From contig JBAYTR010000001.1 in NCBI GenBank assembly GCA_041675505.1, forward strand, positions 281,117 through 345,116: DNA of 64,000 nucleotides, given 5' to 3'. Below are positions 17,282 through 25,934 of this stretch, piece after piece (position 1 is the first letter of the stretch; every line of letters starts with the position of its first letter). The DNA is from JAGPCK01 sp041675505. GTDB taxonomy: Bacteria > Bacteroidota > Bacteroidia > UKL13-3. The notes under the pieces are model-generated. The model searched no databases, had not been told where the DNA came from, and worked only from the letters and a program-made list of their open reading frames with translations. Position numbers and translations under genes: made by a program.

Positions 17282-17935
17282 TTATGGTAAAATAGTTACC
17301 TGCGGCCCCAAAAAATGAGGGTCTTTACTAACCAGCACATCAAGCCAGGCATTAACCCGCGCCAGTTTTTCCCTTATCAAAACAGCTTCTCCACGTTCAC
17401 CTTCCACATCAGCGGCATTATACCCGATAGCATTCATACCGAATGACTCCGCAATGTAGATTGCCCGCTCATTATGAAAAAGCTGAGAAATTACGGTGAT
17501 ATTAGTCTGTCCGAAAATTTTCTTTGCCCTTACCATCGAATCATACGTTCTGAAACCGGCATAGTCAAGATATATCCGGGTAGAATCAATACCCGCTGCT
17601 ATCAATTGATTCCGCATATCCGAGGGCTCATCGTAGCCTACCCGCCCGTTATCTCCGCTGATAATAAGATTTTCGATTTTACCCGCTTTCATCAACTGAA
17701 CTGTAGCGGCAATTCTGTTTTGAAAAAACGGATTAACATTTCCATTGCCTAATAGCATTCCTGTTCCCAACAACAGGCCCGTTTTATTAAATGGAATTTC
17801 CTCTATTGAAGAGAAGGTTTTACCATCCGACTTACGCAAAACCAAGTTATTGCAATACCACAAGAGGAAAGCTGAAATACCAATACCTAAAACTATCAGT
17901 AATCCCAGTTTTTTGATGGTAAAGTATTTTCGCAT
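17282..17935 (-). CDS. SanA/YdcF-like DUF218 membrane protein
   Basis: A 217-residue protein with one N-terminal membrane helix (LGLLIVLGIGISAFLLWY, about 9-26) and a DUF218 domain facing the periplasm. The DUF218 motifs are LLLGTGMLLGNG near 55-66, NRIAATVQLMKAGK near 71-84 and LIISGDNG near 88. SanA relatives affect envelope permeability (vancomycin exclusion in E. coli), but the biochemical activity is unknown. The start chosen is the ATG at 17933-17935, giving a normal membrane anchor. Starting further upstream would run through the end of the iron-sulfur gene, whose stop lies two bases away; the two form an operon. Confidence 0.85.
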   Translation of the reverse strand: MRKYFTIKKLGLLIVLGIGISAFLLWYCNNLVLRKSDGKTFSSIEEIPFNKTGLLLGTGMLLGNGNVNPFFQNRIAATVQLMKAGKIENLIISGDNGRVGYDEPSDMRNQLIAAGIDSTRIYLDYAGFRTYDSMVRAKKIFGQTNITVISQLFHNERAIYIAESFGMNAIGYNAADVEGERGEAVLIREKLARVNAWLDVLVSKDPHFLGPQVTILP

Positions 17936-17937
17936 TT

Positions 17938-18726
17938 TTATAAATCCATAGCTGAAGCAACTAACTCCGCAATGTCTTTCACTTCGATTTCCTGTTCTTT
18001 GTTGTGGTGTTTTACACCATCGCGCAACATGGTCATACAAAAAGGACAAGCAGCAGCTACTACATTGGGCTGAGCTTCCAGCATGTCATCTGCACGCTCC
18101 AGGTTCACTTCTTTTTTGCCTTGCTCAGCATCTTTAAACATTTGAGCACCACCTGCACCGCAACACAAACCATTGGCTTTGCTGCGTTTCATTTCCACCA
18201 ACTCCACATCCAGCTTCTCTATCACCTCACGCGGTGCTTCGTAAATATTATTGGCACGACCCAGATAGCAGCTATCATGATACGTAATGCGCTGACCTTT
18301 GAATGCCCCGCCTTTAATGCTTATTTTTCCGTCTTTGAGCAATTGGTTTATAAGTGTAGTGTGGTGCAGCACTTCGTAGGCACCACCTAATTCAGGGTAT
18401 TCGTTTTTGAGTGTATTAAAACAATGCGGGCAACCGGTTACAATCTTCTTCACTCCGTACATGTTGAGTGTAGTAATGTTTTGCATAGCCATCATCTGAA
18501 ACAGAAATTCATTTCCCGCACGTTTGGCAGGGTCTCCGGTGCAGGCTTCCTCCGTGCCCAATATGGCGAACTTAATTCCACCGGCATGAAGAATTTTAGC
18601 AACCGCTTTGGTTATTTTTTGCGCACGCTCATCAAAACTGCCTGCACAGCCAACCCAAAAAAGAATTTCTGCTTCTTCCCCTGCTGCCATCATATCGGCC
18701 ATAGTACGTACTCTGAATTCGCTCAT
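17938..18726 (-). CDS. Cysteine-rich (CCG) iron-sulfur protein, HdrB/GlpC/LutA-like
   Basis: The 262-residue soluble protein has two CCG-type cysteine-rich domains. The first ends in VTGCPHCFNTLKNEYP near 108-123, and the second holds CCGAGGAQMF near 190-199 and AACPFCMTML near 222-231. This is the fold that binds the non-cubane [4Fe-4S] cluster in heterodisulfide reductase HdrB, and it also occurs in lactate and glycerol-3-phosphate oxidases. In Bacteroidota it normally sits next to a membrane-bound two-cluster ferredoxin protein. That partner is at 20751-22058, but a T9SS gene separates them here. Substrate unknown. Confidence 0.9.
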   Translation of the reverse strand: MSEFRVRTMADMMAAGEEAEILFWVGCAGSFDERAQKITKAVAKILHAGGIKFAILGTEEACTGDPAKRAGNEFLFQMMAMQNITTLNMYGVKKIVTGCPHCFNTLKNEYPELGGAYEVLHHTTLINQLLKDGKISIKGGAFKGQRITYHDSCYLGRANNIYEAPREVIEKLDVELVEMKRSKANGLCCGAGGAQMFKDAEQGKKEVNLERADDMLEAQPNVVAAACPFCMTMLRDGVKHHNKEQEIEVKDIAELVASAMDL

Positions 18727-18864
18727 AGACTGCTTATTTTGCGCTGCAATTTAGCAAAAAAGCAGGTAAAGAAATGGAATGGGCAACGCATCCCTTATTT
18801 CACAGGGATAGACCTGACTGAAATCTCCGGAAAAGTGGCCTGTGAGTACTACTGCAACAAAAAA

Positions 18865-18888
18865 GGGTATTGCAAAAATGCAATACCC
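18865..18888 (-). terminator. Rho-independent terminator of the GloVer-repeat gene
   Basis: A perfect 9-bp stem GGGTATTGC/GCAATACCC with a 6-nt A/T loop. It is followed on the minus strand by a T-run, and an A-run on the other side would make it work in both directions. It lies 25 bp past the stop of the gene at 18913. Confidence 0.85.
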
Positions 18889-18912
18889 TCAAAAAAAAAT
18901 CAGTTGAAAAAA

Positions 18913-20382
18913 TTAGCGAATAATCAACTTCTCTGATGAAGAGAAGGCTGATGAATTGATCTGTAATATGTAAACCCCTTTAGCAAGAGCGGTTAAATCC
19001 AACTCTACTTGTGCTGCTTGTGTAAACTGTTCGTCAAGTACCCGCTTGCCTTGAATATCCGACACTACCACATTAAAATTATCTAATTCAGGTAACACTA
19101 CATTTACTCTTCCTGCCGATGGATTAGGATATACCTGCGCTTTTTTACCCGCTGTAAAGCCTGTACTTAATGCTGTAACGTCAACTTCTATCAGGCTGCT
19201 TATCGGAGTTTGAATATCAGTTGAAAAGTTAAAACCAAATTCTTTCGTCATGGTGTTAGTAGCAGCATCGTATTCAAAAATTGACCCTCTCACAATATCA
19301 GACGATTGGCCGCTTTTGGCCATCCCGTAAAACTTCCCATTTTTAGCCAGCAAAAGTGTAGCATTGGGTTGTTGACCAATTGCATTCACATCAAAAGTCA
19401 GCTTCTTTGTATAAGTGTTATTTGATGTATTAAATGTAAACAATACTCCCGGTGCGCTACCGCCACCTGTAATACCGCCATCACTCGTACAACCATAAAG
19501 TAAACTATCATTTCCCTGACGTAAGCCACCTTTAGGCTTTGAACCTTCTGCCGTTGCGCCTGATGACTGATTAGTTACCCCCCATTGATGCACTTTAGTA
19601 AACGTGCTGTTGGTAATATCGTATTCATAAATACATCCTTTACCTTCAGAACCGCCAGTCTCCATCAGTCCGTAAAGTTTGCCATTAAATGCCTCCATCA
19701 ATTCTCCATTTGGATTGTTACCTACTCCCATCACACCAAATTCGTATTTAACTAAAAGGGTATTGGTTGTAATGTCATATTCAAAAATCACTCCTCTGTC
19801 TTTGCTGCCGCCTTGCCAGGTAGTACCGTATAGTTTATTATTGGAGGCTTGTATCATGGTTCCTTTGGGCAGCTCACCATTGGCCGCACCTGTAAAATTA
19901 ACCAGAACCGTTATCGATGTTGAACCCGGCACGTACTCAAACAACACTCCTTTATCTGATGAACCTCCTTCGTAAGTCAGTCCGTACAGTTTACCGTTTT
20001 TAGCCAGCATTAAACTTCCTTCAGGATTTTCACCATTAGTTGTACCAAAATCAAATTTCCTGGTATAACTACCGGTAGCTACATCGATTTCAAATATTAC
20101 ACCTTTTCCTGTGCTTCCACCAAACTTTGTCATGCCGTATAATTTACCGTTGGGTGCAAGAACAAGACTACCATAACCTCCTGTTCCATTTGCAGGAGTT
20201 GTAGTAAAATCTGAGAGTGTTTTAATGGTATTCGCCACATGGTCATACTCAAAAATTCCTTTTCCCTCAGAACCCATTCCGTAAAGTTTGGTTACTTGAG
20301 CAAAAGATGTTGAACCTGTTAATGCCAGCACAGACATAATTCCTGCTGAGCGTTGGATTGCTTTGATAAAATTTGTTTTCAT
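18913..20382 (-). CDS. GloVer tandem-repeat surface protein with T9SS tail
   Basis: A 489-residue secreted protein built from about seven ~50-residue repeats of the GloVer type, each with a core like LYGxTxxGGSxxxGVIFEYD; examples begin near residues 30, 80, 130, 180, 230, 285 and 345. Such repeats are predicted to fold as a beta-propeller. The last ~75 residues start at VYPNPSAGR and end SEKLIIR, a type A T9SS sorting domain. The signal peptide ends near SFAQ. On the minus strand TATGTTTG (20425-20418) is a candidate -7 element. The gene stands between the two halves of an iron-sulfur enzyme pair, which looks like a secondary insertion. Confidence 0.9.
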   Translation of the reverse strand: MKTNFIKAIQRSAGIMSVLALTGSTSFAQVTKLYGMGSEGKGIFEYDHVANTIKTLSDFTTTPANGTGGYGSLVLAPNGKLYGMTKFGGSTGKGVIFEIDVATGSYTRKFDFGTTNGENPEGSLMLAKNGKLYGLTYEGGSSDKGVLFEYVPGSTSITVLVNFTGAANGELPKGTMIQASNNKLYGTTWQGGSKDRGVIFEYDITTNTLLVKYEFGVMGVGNNPNGELMEAFNGKLYGLMETGGSEGKGCIYEYDITNSTFTKVHQWGVTNQSSGATAEGSKPKGGLRQGNDSLLYGCTSDGGITGGGSAPGVLFTFNTSNNTYTKKLTFDVNAIGQQPNATLLLAKNGKFYGMAKSGQSSDIVRGSIFEYDAATNTMTKEFGFNFSTDIQTPISSLIEVDVTALSTGFTAGKKAQVYPNPSAGRVNVVLPELDNFNVVVSDIQGKRVLDEQFTQAAQVELDLTALAKGVYILQINSSAFSSSEKLIIR

Positions 20383-20750
20383 TAAGTTAAATTAATTTGT
20401 TTATAAAATTGATGTCGCAAACATATTGCTCGCATCAATCAAATATCTTCTTTTTAAAGATGCCAGTCGCTGTTTAAAGACTTTATCACCTACCGTATTT
20501 CACCAATTTACACTTTCAATTCATGAAGCAAAAAACGTTTATACTACACGTTAGAAAATGTGCTGTAGAGAATAAAATGTATCTATGTATTACTTGCTGA
20601 AGAGCGCTTGTTGAAGACAAAAAAAATATCCTGATTTCACGTTCACATGGTACTCGTGAATATTCACTTACATTAATGAATTAAGCGTTGAGTTAATTTC
20701 AAAAAACTAACTCTTGGTGCGAACAAAATTCGACTTTATAAAAATTAAGT
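20383..20750. other. Intergenic stretch of 368 bp, no gene seen
   Basis: AT-rich spacer between two minus-strand genes. Apart from the candidate -7 element TATGTTTG (minus strand, 20425-20418) I see no open frame, RNA gene or repeat that I can support. Confidence 0.6.
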
Positions 20751-22058
20751 TCAGGCTTCCTGCGTCCAATTGGCTCTGTCCATAGGACTGAATTGCCAGG
20801 GAGCCTGATTATTTTCTAGATTGGTAAACATATTATTTAAAGAAGCGGGCGCTGATGATTGTTCCATTACTTTGTACCTGCGCATTTCTACAATAATTTC
20901 CATTGGATTGATGTTAATGGGGCAAGCCTCAACACAGGCATTGCAGGTATTGCAAGCCCATAATTCGGCTTCGCTGATGTAATGGTGCAGATTCTTACCG
21001 TCATCAACAAAAGTACCTTTATTCGCGTCAATGTTTTTACCTACTTCTTCCAAACGGTCGCGGGTATCCATCATAATTTTACGCGGTGAAAGTACTTTAC
21101 CTGTAATATTTTGCGGACAACTGCTGGTACAACGGCCACACTCTGTGCATGTGTATGCATCCATCAGGTTTTTCCAGGTTAAATCCTGCACATCTTTTAC
21201 CCCGAAACTGGTTGGTGGTTCATATCCGTCAGGCGGGGTGGCAGAGGGATCCATCATCAGTTTTACTTCCTGTGTAACGGAGGCCATGTTATTGAATTCC
21301 CCTTTAGCTTTCAGGTTAGAATAAAACGTATTGGGGAAGGCCATAATAATGTGAAAATGCTTGCTGAAGGGCAGATAATTCATAAAGGCAAAAATGCCTA
21401 AAATGTGAAACCACCAGGCCATACGTTCAAATAGTATCAGCATATCAGTACTGAATTGATTAAATACAGGCATCAACAACCAACTGCTCACAGGGAATGA
21501 GCCCGCAAGTGTATAATGCTCCACCCCACGTGATTGCAAAACCTGATCAGCAGCATTCATTTTTAACAGTGCGGCCATTAATATAATCTCTACAAAAAGA
21601 ATGGTAGCCGCATCGCGGTTGGGTTGCCCTTTTAACTCCAGGCTTTGGAAACGGGACAGCTTTATTATGTATCGTCTGCACAAAAATATGATACAGGCCA
21701 GAAGTACTCCAAAGGCCAGGATTTCGAAAAAACCAATGGCCAGATTATAAACAGGTCCCATAAAGGACAATACCCTGTGCGTTCCGAAAATACCGTCAAT
21801 CAAAATCTCCAGTACCTCAATATTAATGAGTACAAAACCGACATAAACGATAAAATGAAGCAAAAACGGAACCGGACGCGCAGCCATTTTGGTTTGCCCG
21901 AAAGCAACCCGCAACATGGTTTTCCATCTTTGGGCAGGATTATCGCTCAAATCAACATCCTTACCCAAAAGAATATTTCTACGGATTTTTTCGATATTTT
22001 TAGCGAACAGGTAGATGGAAACTGCTGATACTGCAATAAATATAATCTGACTAAGCAT
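20751..22058 (-). CDS. Membrane-bound 4Fe-4S ferredoxin protein, HdrC/NarI-like
   Basis: The protein of about 435 residues has five or so membrane helices in its first 250 residues (NarI-like haem-binding fold, with candidate ligand histidines). It continues into a cytoplasmic two-cluster ferredoxin domain: CTECGRCTSSCP near 300-311 and CNTCNACVEACP near 365-376. It should pass electrons between the quinone pool and the HdrB-like subunit at 17938-18726. The start taken is the ATG at 22056-22058; a TTG two codons upstream is possible. The partner gene is displaced by the T9SS gene between them. Confidence 0.88.
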   Translation of the reverse strand: MLSQIIFIAVSAVSIYLFAKNIEKIRRNILLGKDVDLSDNPAQRWKTMLRVAFGQTKMAARPVPFLLHFIVYVGFVLINIEVLEILIDGIFGTHRVLSFMGPVYNLAIGFFEILAFGVLLACIIFLCRRYIIKLSRFQSLELKGQPNRDAATILFVEIILMAALLKMNAADQVLQSRGVEHYTLAGSFPVSSWLLMPVFNQFSTDMLILFERMAWWFHILGIFAFMNYLPFSKHFHIIMAFPNTFYSNLKAKGEFNNMASVTQEVKLMMDPSATPPDGYEPPTSFGVKDVQDLTWKNLMDAYTCTECGRCTSSCPQNITGKVLSPRKIMMDTRDRLEEVGKNIDANKGTFVDDGKNLHHYISEAELWACNTCNACVEACPININPMEIIVEMRRYKVMEQSSAPASLNNMFTNLENNQAPWQFSPMDRANWTQEA

Positions 22059-22139
22059 ACACAATCGTTTGGGCTAAATTAAAATAAATGAACGGAATAG
22101 CAACATTCATAGTGTAATAAGGAAAAATGAAGAAAAAGT

Positions 22140-22171
22140 TTGGTGTAATTTATTCCAATTACTTACTTTTG
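22140..22171 (+). promoter_or_regulatory. Promoter of tRNA-Phe
   Basis: TTG at 22140-22142, a 21-nt spacer, then TACTTTTG at 22164-22171; the mature tRNA starts 13 nt later. It is a textbook Bacteroidota promoter. Confidence 0.75.
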
Positions 22172-22184
22172 CATCCCTCACAAC

Positions 22185-22257
22185 GGTGCGGTAGCTCAGT
22201 TGGTAGAGCAAAGGATTGAAAATCCTTGTGTCGGGGGTTCGATTCCCTCCCACACCA
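22185..22257 (+). tRNA. tRNA-Phe (GAA anticodon), probable island attachment site
   Basis: A 73-nt tRNA with anticodon stem AAGGA/TCCTT and loop TTGAAAA, so anticodon GAA. The D-arm GCTC-AGTTGGTA-GAGC and the T-arm GGGGG-TTCGATT-CCCTC are intact. In the acceptor stem, position 5 (C) faces position 68 (A), a mismatch in an otherwise paired helix. A tyrosine integrase gene begins 286 bp downstream of the 3' end, the usual layout for an element integrated into a tRNA 3' end. CCA is not encoded (CTA follows). Confidence 0.95.
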
Positions 22258-22281
22258 CTAGAACACCTAGCAAAAGTCATC

Positions 22282-22318
22282 AAAGCTCGTTAATACTCAG
22301 TATTGACGAGCTTTTTTG
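22282..22318 (+). terminator. Terminator after tRNA-Phe
   Basis: The stem AAGCTCGT/ACGAGCTT has an inner stem-loop AATAC-TCA-GTATT and is followed by six Ts. It ends the tRNA transcript before the island starts. Confidence 0.85.
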
Positions 22319-22361
22319 TTTGTGTGAATATGCAGAATTCAACAGATTGAAGCACTATTCT

Positions 22362-22408
22362 GGCAGACAAATTGGCGGACAAAACTAAAAGTGAAAAAGT
22401 TGTCCGCC
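22362..22408. repeat. Repeat cluster between tRNA-Phe and the integrase
   Basis: GGCAGACAA (22362-22370) and GGCGGACAA (22374-22382) form a tandem, and TTGTCCGCC (22400-22408) is the exact inverted copy of the second. The spacing and place, between a tRNA and an integrase, fit integrase arm or core sites. The remaining bases from 22258 to 22542 hold the terminator and nothing else I can identify. Confidence 0.55.
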
Positions 22409-22542
22409 ATTTTATCAATAATTTGCTATACAGCTACTTGCATTAGCAAAATTTAACAGCACATACTCTGTGTTAAGAGAAAATAGCCACAACCTGACCA
22501 CCAAAACGCAGTAAAAGTTTCTTTAACTTAAACAGTACAGCG

Positions 22543-23778
22543 ATGGCACAAACCAATATTCGTGGCAAACAACTTAAACTACGCTTCTATCTGGAAGCAA
22601 AACGAACAAACAAAAAAACAGGCCAACAGCCTATCTATCTGGAAATGAGAGCAGCTGGTCAGCGCTCTTACATCTCTATACGCAGACAAGTACTCTGTAG
22701 TCAATGGGATGAAAACAATGAGCTTGTACAGCGTACTTGCCGCCAGGCAGATATAATTAATAAGCACCTGATTGAACTCAGAAGTATTGCTGAAGAAAAG
22801 TGGCAGAAACTTGAAGCTACCATCAGCACCCCAAATGTATACATGCTCAAGGACGCTATCCTGAATGCTGACAAAGGACACTATACCCTCAAACAGCTCA
22901 TGGATAGATTTTATGCCCAGAAATACAAACAAATAGGTGTGACCATTAAAGTACAATCTATAAAACCACTTCTGTCTCTAAAAACAAAAGTGGAAAATTA
23001 CCTCAGCAAAAACTATAAGCACAATGATATTAGCCTACTGGACCTGAAGCCTGAGTTCATAGAAGACTTTCACATCTACCTAAGGCAACTGGGACTGAAC
23101 GTGAACACCACCATGAAACTGCTGCGTACTTTTAAAGAAATGACAGGGTATGCAGTAAAACTACATTGGCTTGACAGCAATCCATTTGATGATTTCAGGA
23201 TAAGCTTCTGTTATGATGACCTTAAATACCTGACTGAATCAGAGCTGCACAGCTTGGAAGTAAAACAAATAACTGTAGAACGTGTAAGGCTAGTCAGGGA
23301 CATCTTTCTGTTTTGTTGCTATACAGGTCTGTCTTATGCTGATGTGCGTGCACTAAGGCATACAGATATTGAACAGGACTCCAGCATGTCTAAGATTGTA
23401 AAGAACAGGCAAAAGACTGATGAACGTTCAGTAATTCCTTTGCTTAATAAAGCACTTGCCATCATACAGCAATACAAAGACCACCCTGCCACTCAATCAA
23501 GCGGTAATGTATTCCCTGTGTTCAGCAACCAAAAGATGAATGCCTACTTAAAAGAAGTGGCTGACATTTGTGGGGTCACTAAAAAGCTGACCTTCCACAT
23601 GAGCAGGCACACAGCAGCCACCACCGTATTCTTATCTAATGATGTGCCACTGGAAACCGTTCAAAAAATATTGGGCCATGCTAAAATTACCACTACCCAG
23701 AGGTATGCCAAAATAGTAGATACAAAAGTGGTGAACGATATACAAAGGCTGGAACAGAAGCTTAAGCAACTGCCATAA
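22543..23778 (+). CDS. Tyrosine recombinase / integrase (Bacteroidota ICE type)
   Basis: The 411-residue site-specific recombinase has an N-terminal arm-binding domain (about 8-100), a SAM-like core-binding domain (about 105-205) and a C-terminal catalytic domain. Catalytic residues visible are HMSRH near 361-365 (H and second Arg), the late His in LGHAKITT near 386, and the tyrosine in TQRYAKI near 397. At the place of the first catalytic Arg the sequence reads TGLSYADV, with Ser as reported for the CTnDOT integrase. It should insert and excise the island at tRNA-Phe. It is followed 31 bp later by a gene of unknown function. Confidence 0.95.
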   Translation: MAQTNIRGKQLKLRFYLEAKRTNKKTGQQPIYLEMRAAGQRSYISIRRQVLCSQWDENNELVQRTCRQADIINKHLIELRSIAEEKWQKLEATISTPNVYMLKDAILNADKGHYTLKQLMDRFYAQKYKQIGVTIKVQSIKPLLSLKTKVENYLSKNYKHNDISLLDLKPEFIEDFHIYLRQLGLNVNTTMKLLRTFKEMTGYAVKLHWLDSNPFDDFRISFCYDDLKYLTESELHSLEVKQITVERVRLVRDIFLFCCYTGLSYADVRALRHTDIEQDSSMSKIVKNRQKTDERSVIPLLNKALAIIQQYKDHPATQSSGNVFPVFSNQKMNAYLKEVADICGVTKKLTFHMSRHTAATTVFLSNDVPLETVQKILGHAKITTTQRYAKIVDTKVVNDIQRLEQKLKQLP

Positions 23779-23809
23779 ATTGGTATATGGTAATTCATAT
23801 ATAGAGTAA

Positions 23810-24292
23810 ATGCAATCATTACTTATGTTATCCTTATCGTTTCTTGGAATATTTGGCCACTACTTTGAATTAAAGCCAGCCGGCTATTACATCAGTGAAG
23901 AACTCAATTGGGTACTCTTCGACTTCTGCACCATATGTGGTGAAAAAAGATGGGAAGGAAAAAATATCCGACTCAAACCTATAGACCTTGTTAACCTTCA
24001 AGATTGGCTGAACTGCTGCCTGAAAGATTCAGAATGCAGCGGACTGATTTTAGAAGAATCAGGTTTGACTTTTTGCAGGCAATTTATGAGTGATATATCA
24101 AGAGAGACCATCATCCGTATTTACTTCAATGGCACTTCTAAGCCTGAATGGGCAGCAGCATTTCGGGACAATCTGGTGTGGGTAGATATTTACCTGAATG
24201 ATGGTATACGTGATATGCTGGCCGGTGGACTGAAAGAATGGATTCAAGAATATCACAAGTGGGACGCAACTAATTCTAAAATTGCCATATAA
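23810..24292 (+). CDS. Unknown protein (160 aa), faint WapI-immunity-like pattern
   Basis: I do not recognise this 160-residue protein with certainty. The stretch from about residue 19 (ELKPAGYY...NWVLF...W...L..IDLVNLQDWLNC) resembles the beta-rich pattern of WapI-type immunity proteins, which also run 'EL.P.GY...NW...W...L...L..WL', but this is a weak visual match. There is no clear signal peptide despite a hydrophobic N-terminus (LLMLSLSFLGIFG). An internal start after that segment is possible. It lies between the integrase and a small DNA-binding gene, the typical place for cargo or control genes. Confidence 0.6.
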   Translation: MQSLLMLSLSFLGIFGHYFELKPAGYYISEELNWVLFDFCTICGEKRWEGKNIRLKPIDLVNLQDWLNCCLKDSECSGLILEESGLTFCRQFMSDISRETIIRIYFNGTSKPEWAAAFRDNLVWVDIYLNDGIRDMLAGGLKEWIQEYHKWDATNSKIAI

Positions 24293-24312
24293 AGGTATAA
24301 AAACGATACCTT
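24292..24312. promoter_or_regulatory. AAGGTAT/ATACCTT inverted repeat at the start of the HTH gene
   Basis: AAGGTAT (24292-24298), a 7-nt spacer, then ATACCTT (24306-24312), the last base touching the ATG of the helix-turn-helix gene. The same pair recurs just after that gene, so it is a likely binding site for its product. Confidence 0.6.
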
Positions 24313-24588
24313 ATGGAAACTAAACTTTCTGACTTAGCAACTAAACAAGATCTCATTCAACTTCAGCACACAATACTGGAAGCTGTTAAACAATTACTGA
24401 ACACCAATACCAGCAATGGCCCAAAGTTCCTCAATACTCAACAGACCTGTGAGAGGTTGGGTTGCTCAGCAAGCTCTTTGGCTAACTACAAAAAGCGGGG
24501 CCTTATTCAATGCAGTTCACATCTTGGAAAGAACTACTACAAAGTAGATGATATAGACCGCCTGATGCAAGATACTGCCATGCGTTAA
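24313..24588 (+). CDS. Small helix-turn-helix (excisionase/HTH_17-like) protein
   Basis: The 91-residue protein has a helical N-terminal part (about 1-30) and a MerR/excisionase-type winged helix-turn-helix: FLNTQQTCERLGCSASSLANYKKRGLI spans about residues 38-64 and is split by the typical turn. It ends with a short wing and KVDDIDRLM. Such proteins in Bacteroidota elements control excision or transcription next to the integrase. Inverted repeats AAGGTAT...ATACCTT flank the gene on both sides, which suggests autoregulation or a directionality-factor site. Confidence 0.85.
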   Translation: METKLSDLATKQDLIQLQHTILEAVKQLLNTNTSNGPKFLNTQQTCERLGCSASSLANYKKRGLIQCSSHLGKNYYKVDDIDRLMQDTAMR

Positions 24589-24590
24589 TT

Positions 24591-24623
24591 AAGGTATACT
24601 CATTTAGCCTGAAGAGATACCTT
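24591..24623. promoter_or_regulatory. Second AAGGTAT/ATACCTT inverted repeat, after the HTH gene
   Basis: AAGGTAT (24591-24597) and ATACCTT (24617-24623) are separated by 19 nt and begin two bases after the HTH stop. The half-sites are identical to those in front of the gene. Confidence 0.6.
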
Positions 24624-24669
24624 AAAGGAGCCACCAGAGATTTTTCACGGTTTAGAAAAATCTCCTTTA
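24623..24669. repeat. Bulged inverted repeat downstream of the HTH gene
   Basis: TAAAGGAG (24623-24630) plus ATTTTTC pairs with GAAAAATCTCCTTTA (24655-24669), with a 9-nt bulge in the left arm. There is no T-run, so a regulatory or recombination role is as likely as termination. The bases from 24670 to 24788 hold no supported gene. Confidence 0.5.
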
Positions 24670-24788
24670 GTGTGGTATACAATATATGTAACAGGCCATT
24701 TAACCAGCATTTACATGCCCCTGAAAAAAAATAATCATAATAATGATTCTTTTTTTAAACTAAGTAGGGTAAAGTCAGTAAAACTGGC

Positions 24789-25934
24789 ATGGAAACAAAA
24801 AATAACAAAACAAATGAAACCGCGCAGAGCGCAAATTTTAAATCTATTAACCCCTCTACCAACGATGGTGTTGGGTTATCTACTCCTGATTTACAGGATG
24901 GACCACAACTTCAACATTTGCCTGAAGTTTACCTGGAGCAACAAGTGCAAGAAAAAGAGCTGCCGAGTGAAGAACTGATTGAAAAAGCATTTCTGCAATC
25001 GTTCCCTAAGCCTACCACTCTTGAACAGAGACTGGACTCAGAAGAGCACTACGTTAAAAGCGGTGATGATCTGTTAACCGAGGCAGAGCAACTAGCTGAA
25101 AATGTCAAACAGTTATCAGCAGCAATTGAAAAAGGTTTTACAGAACTGGAGGATGAAGTAACGTCTGTATCTTTAACCAACCTTAAAGTAACAGTGGAGC
25201 TTTCAGCCGATACCTTACTGAATGATGCCGGTTTCCTTGAACTTAAACGTTCCATCCATACACAAGGTATCACCACACCACTTTGGGTTAGTAAAGAAAA
25301 CAAAATCATCAATGGACACAGAAGGTACTTAGCTGCTAAAATGTTGGGCATAGAGTCCCTATACTGCATCTATGCAAAAGATGATATACCGGATGATAAG
25401 CTCCCTATTTATAGCTACCACTCCAATATCCAACGTAAAGTTACTTTTGTGGAGATGGCTGAATACGTGGATTACCTCTTCAATCAGTTTCGAAAACAAC
25501 AGCATTACACCTTTGGTGGTAACACAAACAATAATTTTAAAGCTGCCCAACTAGCTGGTGTAACTATTAGTGTTGTAAACAACCTAAGAAAAATTAAAAA
25601 GGCTAACCCTACTTTGTTGAGTTTAATGGATAAACAGTACCTCAGCATCAGTGCTGCCTGTAATATTGCTGATATGCCGGAGAATATCAGGTCTGCTATG
25701 GTTGATGCATGCAGCAAAAGAACACTGACTCCTAAGGATATTATCAAGGTTGCTCAGGACTGTAAAAAACACCCCAATATGGCAAAGGCTTACATTGACG
25801 CTGGTTACTCAGGTGCCCCTTGGGATTTCTTTGACCAAAACTCCGGTGCTGACAATGTACCTGATGTGCCCTGTGAAAAGCCGGCCAATACACCACACAA
25901 TGAGAATTGCCCTGCCTGTGGTAAAAGATATTAA
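24789..25934 (+). CDS. ParB/Spo0J-like nuclease-domain protein with zinc ribbon
   Basis: The 381-residue protein has a disordered, acidic N-terminus (about 1-110), then a ParB N-terminal domain: VELSADTLLNDAGFLELKRS near 135-155 and the nucleotide-binding box NGHRRYLAAKML near 176-187. A ParB-type HTH follows (FKAAQLAGVTISVVNNLRK near 250-268). It ends in a possible zinc ribbon, CPACGKRY. It is not an obvious chromosome partition protein, since no ParA is nearby. A C5-methyltransferase starts 90 bp downstream; the same gene pair recurs at 42284-44349, suggesting a functional couple. Confidence 0.88.
   Translation: METKNNKTNETAQSANFKSINPSTNDGVGLSTPDLQDGPQLQHLPEVYLEQQVQEKELPSEELIEKAFLQSFPKPTTLEQRLDSEEHYVKSGDDLLTEAEQLAENVKQLSAAIEKGFTELEDEVTSVSLTNLKVTVELSADTLLNDAGFLELKRSIHTQGITTPLWVSKENKIINGHRRYLAAKMLGIESLYCIYAKDDIPDDKLPIYSYHSNIQRKVTFVEMAEYVDYLFNQFRKQQHYTFGGNTNNNFKAAQLAGVTISVVNNLRKIKKANPTLLSLMDKQYLSISAACNIADMPENIRSAMVDACSKRTLTPKDIIKVAQDCKKHPNMAKAYIDAGYSGAPWDFFDQNSGADNVPDVPCEKPANTPHNENCPACGKRY

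Noticed and set aside
24670..24978. 102-codon frame before and across the ParB-like start
   Set aside because: It overlaps the ParB-like gene in another frame, is low in complexity and resembles nothing known.
24789..25934. ParB-like gene as a plasmid partition system
   Set aside because: No ParA and no parS-like array are nearby; pairing with a methyltransferase at two places points to another role.
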